From Roseicella frigidaeris (GTDB lineage Bacteria > Pseudomonadota > Alphaproteobacteria > Acetobacterales > Acetobacteraceae), in assembly GCF_003258945.1 (NCBI RefSeq), contig NZ_QLIX01000014.1, positions 1 through 64,000 on the forward strand: a DNA stretch of 64,000 bases, read 5' to 3'. Each line of letters starts with the position of its first letter. The stretch's first letter is position 1. Of this stretch, positions 43,185 through 51,841 are shown in pieces. The translations under genes and the position numbers were made by a program. Below the pieces are notes generated by a model. The model was not told where the DNA came from, searched no databases, and saw only the letters and a program-made list of their open reading frames with translations.

Positions 43185-44405
43185 TCAGGGCGCCGGCACC
43201 CCGCTCGGGGCGATGGCGGGCAGAGGAGCGAGCGCCCGGTAGAGCCCGGCCAGCCGCGCCGCCTCCCCCGCCCAGCCGAAGCGCGCCGCCGCCGCGGCGC
43301 GGCCCGCCACCCCGAGCGCCGCCCGCCGCGCGGGGTCCCGCAGCCCCTCGATGGCGGCGGCGACGGCGCGCGGATCGGCGCTGTCGACCAGGGCGCCGCA
43401 GCCGGCCCCGGCGACGATGCCGGCGACCTCGGTGGCGAAGGCCGGGGCGATCACCGGCAGCCCGGCCTGCATGGCGTCGAACAGCTTGTGCGGCAGGGCG
43501 AGGCGGTGATTCTCCTCGCCCGGCTGGAACAGCACCAGGGCGATGTCGCCCTCGGCGAGCCGCGCCATGGCCTCGGGATGCGGCAGCCAGGGCAGGCGCT
43601 CGATCCGCGCCGCGAGGCCGAGCGCGGCGGCCCGGGCGAGGAATTCCGGCTCCGAGCCATCGGTGAAGCGGCCGATCAGCCGCAGCCGGTCCTCCGGCGG
43701 GCCGAGCGCCATCGCCTCCAGCAGCACCGGCCAGCCGCGGCTGCGGCCCATGGCGCCGGCATGCACCAGCGTCAGCGGCCCGGCGGCGTGGCGGCGCGGC
43801 GCGACCGCGGCCGGCATGGCGTAGTTGCGCACCGCGAGCAGCCGCGGCGCGCCGGCGAAATCCCCGGCCAGCCCGTCCTTGGCCACCACCACCGCATCGG
43901 CGGCGCGCCCGGCGAGGCGGCAGGCGAGGCGCAGCGCCGCCCGCGCCAGCGGCCGCAGCGGGCGTGGCAACCGGCTGTCGAGCCGGCTCGGATAATGCTC
44001 GTGCACGTCGAGCACCACCCGCGCCCCGCTGCGCCACCCGGCCCAGAGCGCGGCCAGCCAGGCATCCGGCTCGCTGGCATGGATCACCGCGGCGCCGCGC
44101 GCCGCCGCCAGCCGGGCGAGGCCGGGCAGGGCGGCGAGCCGGCCGGCCCAGCCGGGGCGGCGGGCGAAGCCCTCGATCGCCACGCCCGCGACCCTCGCCG
44201 GCATCGCCTCGCGGGCCGGGGCGAGATGCGCCACCCGCCAGCCGGCGGCGGCCAGGGCCGCGCCCTCCTTGCGCACCACCCGGATGTCGTCCGGCGGATG
44301 CGCGGCGGAGAGCATCAGCACCAGCGGCGGCGCGGGCGAGCCCAGGACCACCGGCGGCAGGGGCGGTGGCAGGGGCGGCAGCGGGGGTGGGGCGAGGGCG
44401 TTCAT
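43185..44405 (-). CDS. glycosyltransferase (GT4-like)
   Basis: A 406-residue GT-B enzyme. The N-terminal PPPLPPLPPPLPP tract is followed by LVLMLSAAHPPDDIRVVRKE, which marks the beginning of the first Rossmann half. The donor-binding half has LTLVHAGAMGRSRGWPVLLE and ALVLFQPGEENHRLALPHK and LFDAMQAGLPVIAP, the E-x7-E-like region. The ATG at 44405 overlaps the epimerase stop (ATGA). Donor and acceptor are unknown. Confidence 0.85.
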   Translation of the reverse strand: MNALAPPPLPPLPPPLPPVVLGSPAPPLVLMLSAAHPPDDIRVVRKEGAALAAAGWRVAHLAPAREAMPARVAGVAIEGFARRPGWAGRLAALPGLARLAAARGAAVIHASEPDAWLAALWAGWRSGARVVLDVHEHYPSRLDSRLPRPLRPLARAALRLACRLAGRAADAVVVAKDGLAGDFAGAPRLLAVRNYAMPAAVAPRRHAAGPLTLVHAGAMGRSRGWPVLLEAMALGPPEDRLRLIGRFTDGSEPEFLARAAALGLAARIERLPWLPHPEAMARLAEGDIALVLFQPGEENHRLALPHKLFDAMQAGLPVIAPAFATEVAGIVAGAGCGALVDSADPRAVAAAIEGLRDPARRAALGVAGRAAAAARFGWAGEAARLAGLYRALAPLPAIAPSGVPAP

Positions 44406-45490
44406 CGCCGCAGCAGCTCGGCGAGATGCGCCGCCATGCGCGGCCCCGCGGCGCCGTCCCAGAGCGGGATCGGCCGCGCCCGCGGCCAGTCGCCGGCCAG
44501 CACGGCCGCCACCGCATCGGGCAGGCCGGCCGGCGTCACCAGCCGGCTGCTGCCGGCGGCGAGCGTCACCGGCCGCTCGGTCGAGGGCCGCAGCGTCAGG
44601 CAGGGCAGGTCGAGCGCCGTCGCCTCCTCCTGCACCCCGCCGCTGTCGGTCGCCACCAGCCGGGCGCCGGCGAGCAGGCCGAGGAAGGCGAGATAGGGCT
44701 GCGGCGGCAGGACCCGCAGGCCCGGCGGCGGGGCGAGGCCGGCCCTGGCCATCCGGGCGGCGGTGCGGGGATGCCGCGGCCAGACCAGGGGCAGGCGCCG
44801 CGCCGCCAGGCCGAGCCCCCGCAGCAGCGCGGCGAGGCGCGCCGGGTCGTCGACATTGCCGGCCCGGTGCAGGGTGACGAGGCCGTAGCCGCCCGGCGCC
44901 AGCCCATCGGGCAGCCCGCGTGCCCGCGCGGCGTCGAGGTTGCGCCGCAGCGTGTCGATCATGGCATTGCCGACGGCGCGCACCGCGGCGGGCGGCGCCC
45001 CCTCGGCCAGCAGCCGGGCGGCGCTGCCCTCGTCCGGCGCCCAGAGCAGGGTGGCAACGGCGTCGATGGCGCGACGGTTGATCTCCTCGGGCATGTCCGC
45101 CTCGCCGCCGCGCAGCCCGGCCTCGAGATGCGCGACCGGCAGGCCGAGCTTGCGCGCGGCCAGCGCCGCGGCGAGCGAGCCGTCGACATCCCCGGCCACC
45201 ACGACCAGGGCCGGGCGCCGCCCCGCCCAGGCGGCGTGCAGCGCCATCATGGTGCGGCCGGTGGTCTCGGCATGGTTGCCGCCGGGCACGCCGAGCGCGA
45301 TCTCCGGCGCCGGCAGGCCGAGCTCGGCCAGGTGGTCGCCGAACATGGCCGGGTCCTGGTGCTGGCCGGTGTGCAGCAGCACCGGGCGCAGCGGCAGGCG
45401 GGCCGGCGGCAAGGCGTGCCAGAGCGCCGCCAGCTTCGGCAGGTTCGGCCGCGCCGCGGCGACGAGATGCATCTCGCCCGGAGCCAGCAT
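44402..45490 (-). CDS. wecB: UDP-N-acetylglucosamine 2-epimerase (non-hydrolysing)
   Basis: A 362-residue GT-B-fold enzyme that interconverts UDP-GlcNAc and UDP-ManNAc. Family segments seen are VAAARPNLPKLAALWHAL, LLHTGQHQDPAMFGDHLAEL, AHLEAGLRGGEADMPEEINR and ATDSGGVQEEATALDLPCL. It starts 18 bases after the stop of the GT4 gene and overlaps the next glycosyltransferase. The product could feed ManNAc-containing surface glycan; no wecC-type dehydrogenase is in view. Confidence 0.93.
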   Translation of the reverse strand: MLAPGEMHLVAAARPNLPKLAALWHALPPARLPLRPVLLHTGQHQDPAMFGDHLAELGLPAPEIALGVPGGNHAETTGRTMMALHAAWAGRRPALVVVAGDVDGSLAAALAARKLGLPVAHLEAGLRGGEADMPEEINRRAIDAVATLLWAPDEGSAARLLAEGAPPAAVRAVGNAMIDTLRRNLDAARARGLPDGLAPGGYGLVTLHRAGNVDDPARLAALLRGLGLAARRLPLVWPRHPRTAARMARAGLAPPPGLRVLPPQPYLAFLGLLAGARLVATDSGGVQEEATALDLPCLTLRPSTERPVTLAAGSSRLVTPAGLPDAVAAVLAGDWPRARPIPLWDGAAGPRMAAHLAELLRR

Positions 45491-45508
45491 GGGGGGCGGC
45501 GGCGCCGG

Positions 45509-46747
45509 TCAGGCCAGGGCCAGCCGCGGCCGGGGCGGCGCCGCCGCCTCGGCCAGCTCGCAGAAGCGAGCCGCCAGCAGCCGCCGGTCCCAGCGGCGCT
45601 CGGCGAGCTGCCGGGCGGCGCGGCCCATGGCCCGCCGCCGGGCCGGGTCCCGGGCCAGGGCGCCGAGCGCCTCGGCGAGCGCCGCGGGATCGGCCGGCGC
45701 CACCGCGATGCCGACCGGCCCGTGCCGGCCGCCGGCCAGCAGCCGCGCCGCGGCGCCGCCAAGGTTGGCGACGACCGGCAGGCCGGCGGCGAGGTAGTCC
45801 ATCAGCTTGTTGGGCGCGGTGAGCTCGGCGAATTCCGGCACCGGCGCCAGGCATTGCAGGCCGATATCGGCGCCCGCCAGCAGCGCCGCCAGCCGGCGCT
45901 TGGGCAGCGGGGCGAGGAAGCGCAGGTTGCGCAGCCCGAGCGTCTCCGCCCGGGCCCGCAGCCGCGGCGTCTCGGCCCCCTCGCCGACCAGCACCAGCGT
46001 CAGCGGCGCCCGCGCCGCCTGCAACAGCGCCGCGGCGTCCAGCAGCAGGCCGAGGCCGTTGGCCGGCCCCTGCGCCCCGGCATAGACGGCCAGCATCCCG
46101 TCCGGCGGCAGGCCGGGGGGTCGCCAGGGGGCGATGCCGGGGCCGAAGAGGTCGAGGTCGCAGCCATTCGGCAGCACGGCGATCACGCGCGCGCCATGCG
46201 CCCGGGCCGTCTCCGCCATGCCGTCGGACAGCGCGATCACCGCGGTGGCGTTGCGGCAGGCGGCGTCGGCCAGCCGGTCGAGCGCCCACCACAGCGGCGG
46301 CGAGCCGATGCCCATGGCGCGCGGCAGCTCCGGCCAGGGATCGCGGATCTCGTAGAGGAAGGGGATGCCGCGCAGCCGCCAGGCGGCGAGCGCCGGCAGG
46401 GCGACGCTCGACGGGGTGGAGCTGGCGATGACGAGATCCCATTCCTCGGCTAGGGCCAGCCGGCCGGCCTGCGCCGCATAGCGGAGGAAGGCGCCGGCGC
46501 GCCGCCGCAGCGGCATGGCATTGCCACAGGGGATGGCCCATTCCACGACGCGGAAGCCATCCACCGGCCCCTCCCGCCGGCCGCGGCGGAAGCCGCCGGC
46601 GAGGCCCGTCACCGCCCCGGCATACTGGCCGCAGGCCATGGTCACCGCATGCCCGCGGGCCGCGAGCGCGCGGGCCATGGCATGGCTGCGCGTGCCGGTG
46701 GCGCCCTCGGGCGTGGAGAAATGCTGGTGCAGGTAGAGGATGCGCAT
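45509..46747 (-). CDS. glycosyltransferase family 4 (WbuB-like)
   Basis: A 412-residue GT4 enzyme. It begins RILYLHQHFSTPEGATGTRS, with the acceptor-side segment FLYEIRDPWPELPRAMGIGS and the donor-side segment VYAGAQGPANGLGLLLDAAA and ELTAPNKLMDYLAAGLPVVA. The pattern resembles WbuB-type enzymes that transfer deoxy-amino sugars. The ATG overlaps the aminotransferase stop. It probably acts in O-antigen or capsule assembly. Confidence 0.88.
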   Translation of the reverse strand: MRILYLHQHFSTPEGATGTRSHAMARALAARGHAVTMACGQYAGAVTGLAGGFRRGRREGPVDGFRVVEWAIPCGNAMPLRRRAGAFLRYAAQAGRLALAEEWDLVIASSTPSSVALPALAAWRLRGIPFLYEIRDPWPELPRAMGIGSPPLWWALDRLADAACRNATAVIALSDGMAETARAHGARVIAVLPNGCDLDLFGPGIAPWRPPGLPPDGMLAVYAGAQGPANGLGLLLDAAALLQAARAPLTLVLVGEGAETPRLRARAETLGLRNLRFLAPLPKRRLAALLAGADIGLQCLAPVPEFAELTAPNKLMDYLAAGLPVVANLGGAAARLLAGGRHGPVGIAVAPADPAALAEALGALARDPARRRAMGRAARQLAERRWDRRLLAARFCELAEAAAPPRPRLALA

Positions 46748-47970
46748 CACCCGGCCGCCGCCTCCCGGATCGCGGCCGCGACGCGCGCCTGCTGCGGCGG
46801 GGTGAGGCCGCTGCCGGAGGGCAGGCAGAGCCCGGTCTCGAACAGCCGCGCGGCGATGCCGCCGCCGCTGCGCGGCGCCCCGCGGAAGGCCGGCTGCAGG
46901 TGCAGCGGCTTCCAGACGGGGCGGCTCTCGATGCCGCGCAGCGCCAGGTGGCGCCGCACCGCCTCGCGGTCCGGCGCGCCGAGGCGTGGCAGGAAGAGCG
47001 CGACGCTGAGCCAGCGATTGGCGCGGCCCCAGCCGGGCTCCGGCATGAAGCCGAGGCCCGGCAGGTCGCCCAGCGCCTCGCGGTAGCGGGCGAAGATGGC
47101 CCGCCGCGCCGCGACCCGCTCGGCCAGCGCCGGGAGCTGCGCCAGCCCGACCGCGGCGAGCAGGGCCGAGAGGCCATAGGTGAAGCCGGTGGTCTCGTGC
47201 TGGTAGTGCGGCGCCGGTTCCTTCGCTTGCGTCGCCAGCATGCGGGCGCGCTCGATCAGCCGGGCGTCGTCCGAGGCCAGCGCGCCGCCGCCGCCGGTGG
47301 TGACGATCTTGTTGCCGTTGAAGCTGAAGGCGGCGAGGCGGGCGCCGCGCCCGGCATGGCGGCCGCGCTGGGTCGCGCCGAGGGCCGCGGCGCTGTCGCA
47401 GAGCACCGGCACGCCCCAGCGCTCGCAGAGCGCGGCGATGGTGTCGAGGTCGCAGCACTGGCCGAAGAGGTCGACCGGCACGACGACGCGCGGCAGGCGG
47501 CCGCGCCGGGCGGCGCGGGCGAGCTCACGCTCGAGCAGGTTGGGATCGAGGGTCCAGCTCTCCTCGGCGACGTCGAGGAAGCGCGGCACCGCGCCCATCT
47601 GCACCGCCGGCGCGATGGTGGCGATGAAGGTGAGCGTGCTGGTCCAGACCTCGTCCCCCGGCGCGACGCCGAGCAGGCGGTAGCCGAGATGCAGCGCGGC
47701 GGTGCCGTTGGTGGTGGCGAGCACCGCTGCGAAGCCGGTGGCCTCGCCGATCGCCGCTTCGAAGGCGGCCGGCATCGGGCCCGCCGGCGCGATCCAGCCG
47801 CTGTCGAGCGCGGCCTGCAGCGCCGCCGGCTCGGCGCCCGTCAGGTGCGGCGGGGAGAGCAGGATGCGCTCCCCGCCCGCCGCCGTCGCCGGCACGTCCT
47901 CGCGCGCCCGCAGGGGCAGGGGAAAGGCGAGCACGGGACCGGGTCGGGACGCAGCCTCGGCGGGCGTCAT
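46747..47970 (-). CDS. DegT/DnrJ/EryC1 sugar aminotransferase (PglE-like)
   Basis: A 407-residue PLP enzyme. Lys221 in SFNGNKIVTTGGGGA forms the aldimine; VLCDSAAALGA supplies the aspartate. HYQHETTGFTYGLSALLAAV is typical of 4-aminotransferases such as PglE, which act on UDP-4-keto-6-deoxy-GlcNAc. Together with the WbpM-type dehydratase this would give a 4-amino-4,6-dideoxy sugar. It is the first gene of the minus-strand GT/epimerase operon. Confidence 0.88.
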   Translation of the reverse strand: MTPAEAASRPGPVLAFPLPLRAREDVPATAAGGERILLSPPHLTGAEPAALQAALDSGWIAPAGPMPAAFEAAIGEATGFAAVLATTNGTAALHLGYRLLGVAPGDEVWTSTLTFIATIAPAVQMGAVPRFLDVAEESWTLDPNLLERELARAARRGRLPRVVVPVDLFGQCCDLDTIAALCERWGVPVLCDSAAALGATQRGRHAGRGARLAAFSFNGNKIVTTGGGGALASDDARLIERARMLATQAKEPAPHYQHETTGFTYGLSALLAAVGLAQLPALAERVAARRAIFARYREALGDLPGLGFMPEPGWGRANRWLSVALFLPRLGAPDREAVRRHLALRGIESRPVWKPLHLQPAFRGAPRSGGGIAARLFETGLCLPSGSGLTPPQQARVAAAIREAAAG

Positions 47971-48070
47971 GCGGAAATCCGGGTTGTTCCGCTATGACAA
48001 TCGAGTGATCAACCGGTCCGCGCAACACCTTTTTGATGCGCAATCTGAACGAAAGGGTCCTGGCCGGCGC

Positions 48071-48544
48071 TCAGGCCGTGCCGACCGGCCCCTGCGGCTC
48101 GCCGCGGCGCGACTGCCAGAGGGCGACGAAGTCGATAGGTGCCAGCATCACCGGCGGGAAGCCGCCATCGCGCGTGACATCGGCCAGGATGTTGCGGGCG
48201 AAGGGAAACAGCAGGCGCGGACACTCGACGAGCAGCACCGGCTCGAGCACCTCCTGCTCCACCGTCACGGTGAAGATGCCGCAATAGACCAGCTCGGCAA
48301 TGAAGCAGGCGCGACCCTCGGCCTGGGCGTCGGCGCGGATCTGCAGCGAGACCTCGTAGACATTGCCGCCCTCCTGCACCGGGCGGGCCTGGACATCGAG
48401 CTGCAGGTCGACGCGCGGCTGCTCGCGCAGGGTGGCGAAGATCTCGGGCGCGCCGGGCACCTCGAAGGAGAGATCCTTGGTGTATTGCAGGTTCAGGACG
48501 AGCGGGCCCTGGGGCATCGGCGGGGCGGCGGAGGCGTCGGACAT
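48071..48544 (-). CDS. secB: protein-export chaperone SecB
   Basis: A 157-residue cytosolic chaperone that keeps preproteins unfolded and hands them to SecA. VLNLQYTKDLSFEVPGAPEI and CPRLLFPFARNILADVTRDGGFPPVMLAPIDF-type C-terminal sequence (about residues 107-138) are diagnostic. The start at 48544 (MSDASAAPPMPQGP) fits the family; an in-frame ATG at 48556 is the alternative. Confidence 0.96.
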   Translation of the reverse strand: MSDASAAPPMPQGPLVLNLQYTKDLSFEVPGAPEIFATLREQPRVDLQLDVQARPVQEGGNVYEVSLQIRADAQAEGRACFIAELVYCGIFTVTVEQEVLEPVLLVECPRLLFPFARNILADVTRDGGFPPVMLAPIDFVALWQSRRGEPQGPVGTA

Positions 48545-48622
48545 GGCAGGGTGCATCCCGGAGAAGGGGCGCGCGGGGTAGCATGCCCGACCGGCGCGGA
48601 ACAGCGCCGGTGGCCCCGCCGG

Positions 48623-49198
48623 TCAGCGCTTCGCCGGCGGCTGGTATTGCCGCCACAGGATATCCCGCGGCGCCGGCGCGTTGGGGTCGCAGCGCACCCA
48701 CTGGCCGTTCATCAGCCTCTCACCGGTCATCGCCAGGATGAAGCCCCAATGCGATACCACCAGCGTGTCCCGCCAGTCCGGCAGCGCCGCCATCTCGGCC
48801 CGGAACAGCGCCGCGCGCGCCTCCACCTGATGGTCCGGCTCCTCGATCGCCGGCCACCAGACCTCGTCCACATGGCGGAAATCCACCTCCGGCCAGGCGA
48901 GGGCGAGTTGCGAGCAGGGCGAGCCGATGTCGCAGGAGAAGGCGTAGCGCTCGCGCACCGTGGGGACCACATGCACCGGGATGCCGAGCCGGCGGGCGAG
49001 CGGCGCTGCGGTCTGCAGGGCGCGGGTGTAGGGGGAGGCGATGATGCGCCGCAGCCCCTCATCGGCCAGCGCCTCGGCCGCCTCCTCCGCCTGGGCCTGG
49101 CCGAGCGGCGTCAGCATCGGGTCGGGGATGCCGGGGTCCCGCTTCGTCGCGGTGAAGCGCAGGTTGAACTCGCTTTGACCGTGCCGAAGGAGGATCAT
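48623..49198 (-). CDS. histidine phosphatase family protein
   Basis: A 191-residue phosphoglycerate-mutase-fold phosphatase. The phospho-accepting motif LLRHGQSEFNLRF lies at the very N-terminus (residues 3-15), with the second histidine in VVSHWGFILAM and the arginine in SPYTRALQTAAPLA. The ATG at 49198 is preceded by AAGGAGGATC. It is divergent from the Tim44-like gene. Substrate unknown. Confidence 0.9.
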   Translation of the reverse strand: MILLRHGQSEFNLRFTATKRDPGIPDPMLTPLGQAQAEEAAEALADEGLRRIIASPYTRALQTAAPLARRLGIPVHVVPTVRERYAFSCDIGSPCSQLALAWPEVDFRHVDEVWWPAIEEPDHQVEARAALFRAEMAALPDWRDTLVVSHWGFILAMTGERLMNGQWVRCDPNAPAPRDILWRQYQPPAKR

Positions 49199-49341
49199 CG
49201 CCGCTTGCCATTGGGGGGAGGGACGGGACAGGGCGTACCGGCCCCGCTCCGGACCGGCAAGCCCGGCGGAGGCGGCGCGCCGGGCCGGGCGGCGTTGCGA
49301 TCGGCCCCTCGCGACCTTAAGTAGGTGAAAAGGAGTTAACG

Positions 49342-50025
49342 ATGACGGGTGGCTTTCCGCTCGACCTGATCCTCTTCGCCATGGTCGCGGCCTTCCTGGT
49401 CCTGCGGCTGCGGAGCGTGCTCGGCCGACGCACCGGATTCGAGAGACCGCCGGCGGCGGAGCCTCGTCCGGCCGGCTTCGATCCGCGGGGCGGCCGGGTG
49501 GTGGAGGGCGCCGCCGAGGAGGTGCGCGCCGCCCCGGCCCCCGGCGGCACGCGGCATGTCGTGCCCGATCCCCGCACCCCGCCCGGCCAGGCGCTCGGGC
49601 GCATCGCCGCGGCGGATCGCAGCTTCGACCCCGACCGTTTCCTCGACGGCGCGGAGGGCGCCTTCCGCATGATCGTCGCGGCCTTCGCGGCGGGCGATCG
49701 GCAGACCCTGCGGAGCCTGCTGAACGACGGCGCCTATGCCGGCTTCGAGGCGGCCATCACGGCGCGCGAGCAGGCCGGCGAGCAGCAGCGGACCGAGATC
49801 CGCGAGGTGCACGAGCTGGCCATCGAGGGCGCGGACCTGCGCGGCAGCATCGCCGAGATCGTGGTCCGCTTCGTCACCGACCAGGTGAACATGACCACCG
49901 GGCGGGGCGGCGAGGTCATCTCCGGCAGCGACGCGATCACAGAGCTGACGGATATCTGGACCTTCCAGCGCGACGTCACCGCCTCCGACCCCACCTGGAA
50001 GCTGACCAGCACGAGCCACGCCTGA
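49342..50025 (+). CDS. Tim44/TimA-like inner-membrane protein
   Basis: A 227-residue protein with one N-terminal membrane segment (FPLDLILFAMVAAFLVLRLR), a Pro/Arg-rich linker and a C-terminal Tim44-like domain from about residue 90 (FDPDRFLDGAEGAFRMIVAA; RDVTASDPTWKLTSTSHA). It is only 7 bases before mltA, the same pairing known in other alphaproteobacteria, which suggests a role at the envelope. Confidence 0.9.
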   Translation: MTGGFPLDLILFAMVAAFLVLRLRSVLGRRTGFERPPAAEPRPAGFDPRGGRVVEGAAEEVRAAPAPGGTRHVVPDPRTPPGQALGRIAAADRSFDPDRFLDGAEGAFRMIVAAFAAGDRQTLRSLLNDGAYAGFEAAITAREQAGEQQRTEIREVHELAIEGADLRGSIAEIVVRFVTDQVNMTTGRGGEVISGSDAITELTDIWTFQRDVTASDPTWKLTSTSHA

Positions 50026-50032
50026 GCCGGGG

Positions 50033-51121
50033 ATGGCGGGCCCGGCCTGGGCCGCGGGTTGCCGGCGGCTGCTCCTGTCGGCGCTGCTGCTGGGCGGCGC
50101 CGCCGGCCTTGCCTGGGCCGCGCCGCCTGGGCTCGACAGCCTGCCCGGCTGGGCCGAGGAGGATGCCGCGGCGGCACTCGTGCCCTTCCGCGCCACCTGC
50201 CGCGAGCTGGCCCGCCGCGATCCGGAGGCCCCTCTCGGGGGCCAGCCCCTGCTCGCGGCGCGTGCCGGCCGCCCCGCCGCCTGGGCGTTGCTCTGCGCCG
50301 AGGCATTGGCGCTGCCGGCGGGGGCGGAGCGGGCGTTCCTCGAACGCCGGCTGGAACCGGTGCCGGTCGGCACCGGGCTGCTGACCGGTTATTACGAGCC
50401 GGAGCTCTCCGGCCGCCTGACGCCGGATGCGGCGCATCCGACTCCGCTGCACGGCCTGCCGCCGGCGGCGGCGGAGGGCGGCCTGCTGCCCGACCGGGCC
50501 GCGATCGAGGCCGGGGCGCTGGACGGGATCGCGCCCATCCTGGTCCATGTCGATCCGGTCGAGGGCTTCTTCCTGCAGATCCAGGGCTCGGGGCGCGTCA
50601 CCCTGCCGGAGGGCGGGCTGCTGCGGCTGCGCTACGCCGGCAAGAACGGCCATCCCTACCGGGCGATCGGGCGGTTGCTGATCGAGCGCGGCGCCATTGC
50701 CCGCGAGGCCATATCCATGCAGGCGATCCGCGCCTGGCTGGCGGCCGCCCCGCCGCCGGCGGCGGCGGCGCTGCTGCGGGAGAACCCCTCCTACGTCTTC
50801 TTCCGCCGCGACGAGGCGTTGCGTCCGGATGAGGGGCCGCCCGGCACGCTCGGCGTGCCGCTGACGCCGGGGCGGTCGCTGGCGGTCGATCCGGCCTTCA
50901 TCCCGCTCGGCGCGCCGGTCTGGATCGTGACGCAGGACCCGCTGGACGGCCGGCCAATCCGCCGCCTGGTGCAGGCGCAGGACACGGGCGGCGCCATCCG
51001 CGGCGCGGCGCGCGGCGACCTGTTCTTCGGCTGGGGCGAGGAGGCCGCGGCGCGGGCGGGGCTGATGCAGGCGCCGGTGACGATGATGGTGCTGGTGCCG
51101 CGCGAGGGCGCCGCGCCCTGA
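50033..51121 (+). CDS. mltA: membrane-bound lytic murein transglycosylase A
   Basis: A 362-residue periplasmic peptidoglycan-cleaving enzyme with a signal peptide (RRLLLSALLLGGAAGLAWA). MltA domain: GTGLLTGYYEPELSGRLTPD and FFLQIQGSGRVTLPEGG and RLRYAGKNGHPYRAIGRLL; the C-terminal 3D domain has SLAVDPAFIPLGAPVWI and the acidic RLVQAQDTGGAIRGAARGD. No lipobox cysteine is evident in the signal, so it may be soluble or anchored through the uncleaved signal. Confidence 0.94.
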   Translation: MAGPAWAAGCRRLLLSALLLGGAAGLAWAAPPGLDSLPGWAEEDAAAALVPFRATCRELARRDPEAPLGGQPLLAARAGRPAAWALLCAEALALPAGAERAFLERRLEPVPVGTGLLTGYYEPELSGRLTPDAAHPTPLHGLPPAAAEGGLLPDRAAIEAGALDGIAPILVHVDPVEGFFLQIQGSGRVTLPEGGLLRLRYAGKNGHPYRAIGRLLIERGAIAREAISMQAIRAWLAAAPPPAAAALLRENPSYVFFRRDEALRPDEGPPGTLGVPLTPGRSLAVDPAFIPLGAPVWIVTQDPLDGRPIRRLVQAQDTGGAIRGAARGDLFFGWGEEAAARAGLMQAPVTMMVLVPREGAAP

Positions 51122-51165
51122 CGCGGCCCAGACCTGACGCGGCCCAGACCTAACGCGGCCCAGAG
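51118..51165. repeat. three tandem 16-bp units at the mltA stop
   Basis: CTGACGCGGCCCAGAC occurs at 51118-51133 and 51134-51149, with a diverged copy at 51150-51165. The first unit includes the mltA stop codon. The role is unknown. Confidence 0.85.
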
Positions 51166-51262
51166 CGGATCGAGGGCGAAACCCATCGTAGCCGGGCGCA
51201 CAGACGCCCGGACGCCACCACGGCATTCTTCTCGTCTCATACTATGCGAGAAGGATCACGAC

Positions 51263-51595
51263 ATGCGCAAGATCGGAAACCTGGCCTTGGTGCTGGGCCT
51301 CGCCCTGCTCGCGCCGCTGGCAGGCCGGGCGGAGGGCAGCGAGGGTGAGGGGTTGCAGGGCGTCGCGGAGGCGATGCGGCAGGCCGCGGTCCGCGACGGC
51401 GGCAGCGGCTGGCAGAACGGCGCGGCGCGGCTGGTCGCCTCCGGCACGGGCTATGGCGTCGCCTATTCCGGCCTGCCGCGCGGCAGCGTCGGTCGCGGGC
51501 CGTTGACCGTGATCGGCGCCATGGATGGCCAGCCCATCGTCGCCTATGCCGATCCGCAGCCGGGCGGGCCCGTCCTGCTGGCGGAGCGCCGCTGA
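51263..51595 (+). CDS. small secreted hypothetical protein
   Basis: A 110-residue protein with a typical Sec signal (KIGNLALVLGLALLAPLAGRA, cleavage near residue 23). The mature part is short and Gly-rich, with GWQNGAARLVASGTGYGVAY and GRGPLTVIGAMDGQPIVAYA; no domain is recognised. The start has GAAGGAT upstream. The AT-rich patch at about 51225-51262 may hold its promoter. Confidence 0.6.
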   Translation: MRKIGNLALVLGLALLAPLAGRAEGSEGEGLQGVAEAMRQAAVRDGGSGWQNGAARLVASGTGYGVAYSGLPRGSVGRGPLTVIGAMDGQPIVAYADPQPGGPVLLAERR

Positions 51596-51756
51596 GCCGG
51601 CGTCGCGGCAGGCGGTGGCGTCGGGTGCCGGGCTGCCGGGCCCGGCGGCGCTCCCGTTCCCCGGCGGGCTGGGGGAGGCATTCCGGCTCCGTCGCACCGT
51701 CGCCGGCCCGCGCGCGGCGGCATCACCGAAGGGCGTACATCCGGCGATCGAAGAAC

Positions 51757-51806
51757 GGCCTGGACCATGGTCCGTGCCCCCCTGCGGGCGGATCCTGGTC
51801 CAGGCC
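51757..51806. promoter_or_regulatory. inverted repeat upstream of the LutA-like gene
   Basis: GGCCTGGACCA (51757-51767) and TGGTCCAGGCC (51796-51806) are perfect 11-bp arms; the left arm overlaps the 12-base palindrome GGACCATGGTCC (51762-51773). Two TGGTCC-type half-sites 36 bases before the ATG would suit an operator for a dimeric repressor, or a hairpin in the leader. No T run follows. Confidence 0.45.
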
Positions 51807-51841
51807 ATTTCCGCGCCGGCGCCATCTGCTAGATTGCCCGC

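Noticed and set aside
43185-47177. Very long minus-strand frame of over 1300 codons across the glycan genes
   Set aside because: Only its last 406 codons read as a protein (the glycosyltransferase); the rest is an alternate frame of the aminotransferase, GT4 and epimerase genes, which have clear motifs.
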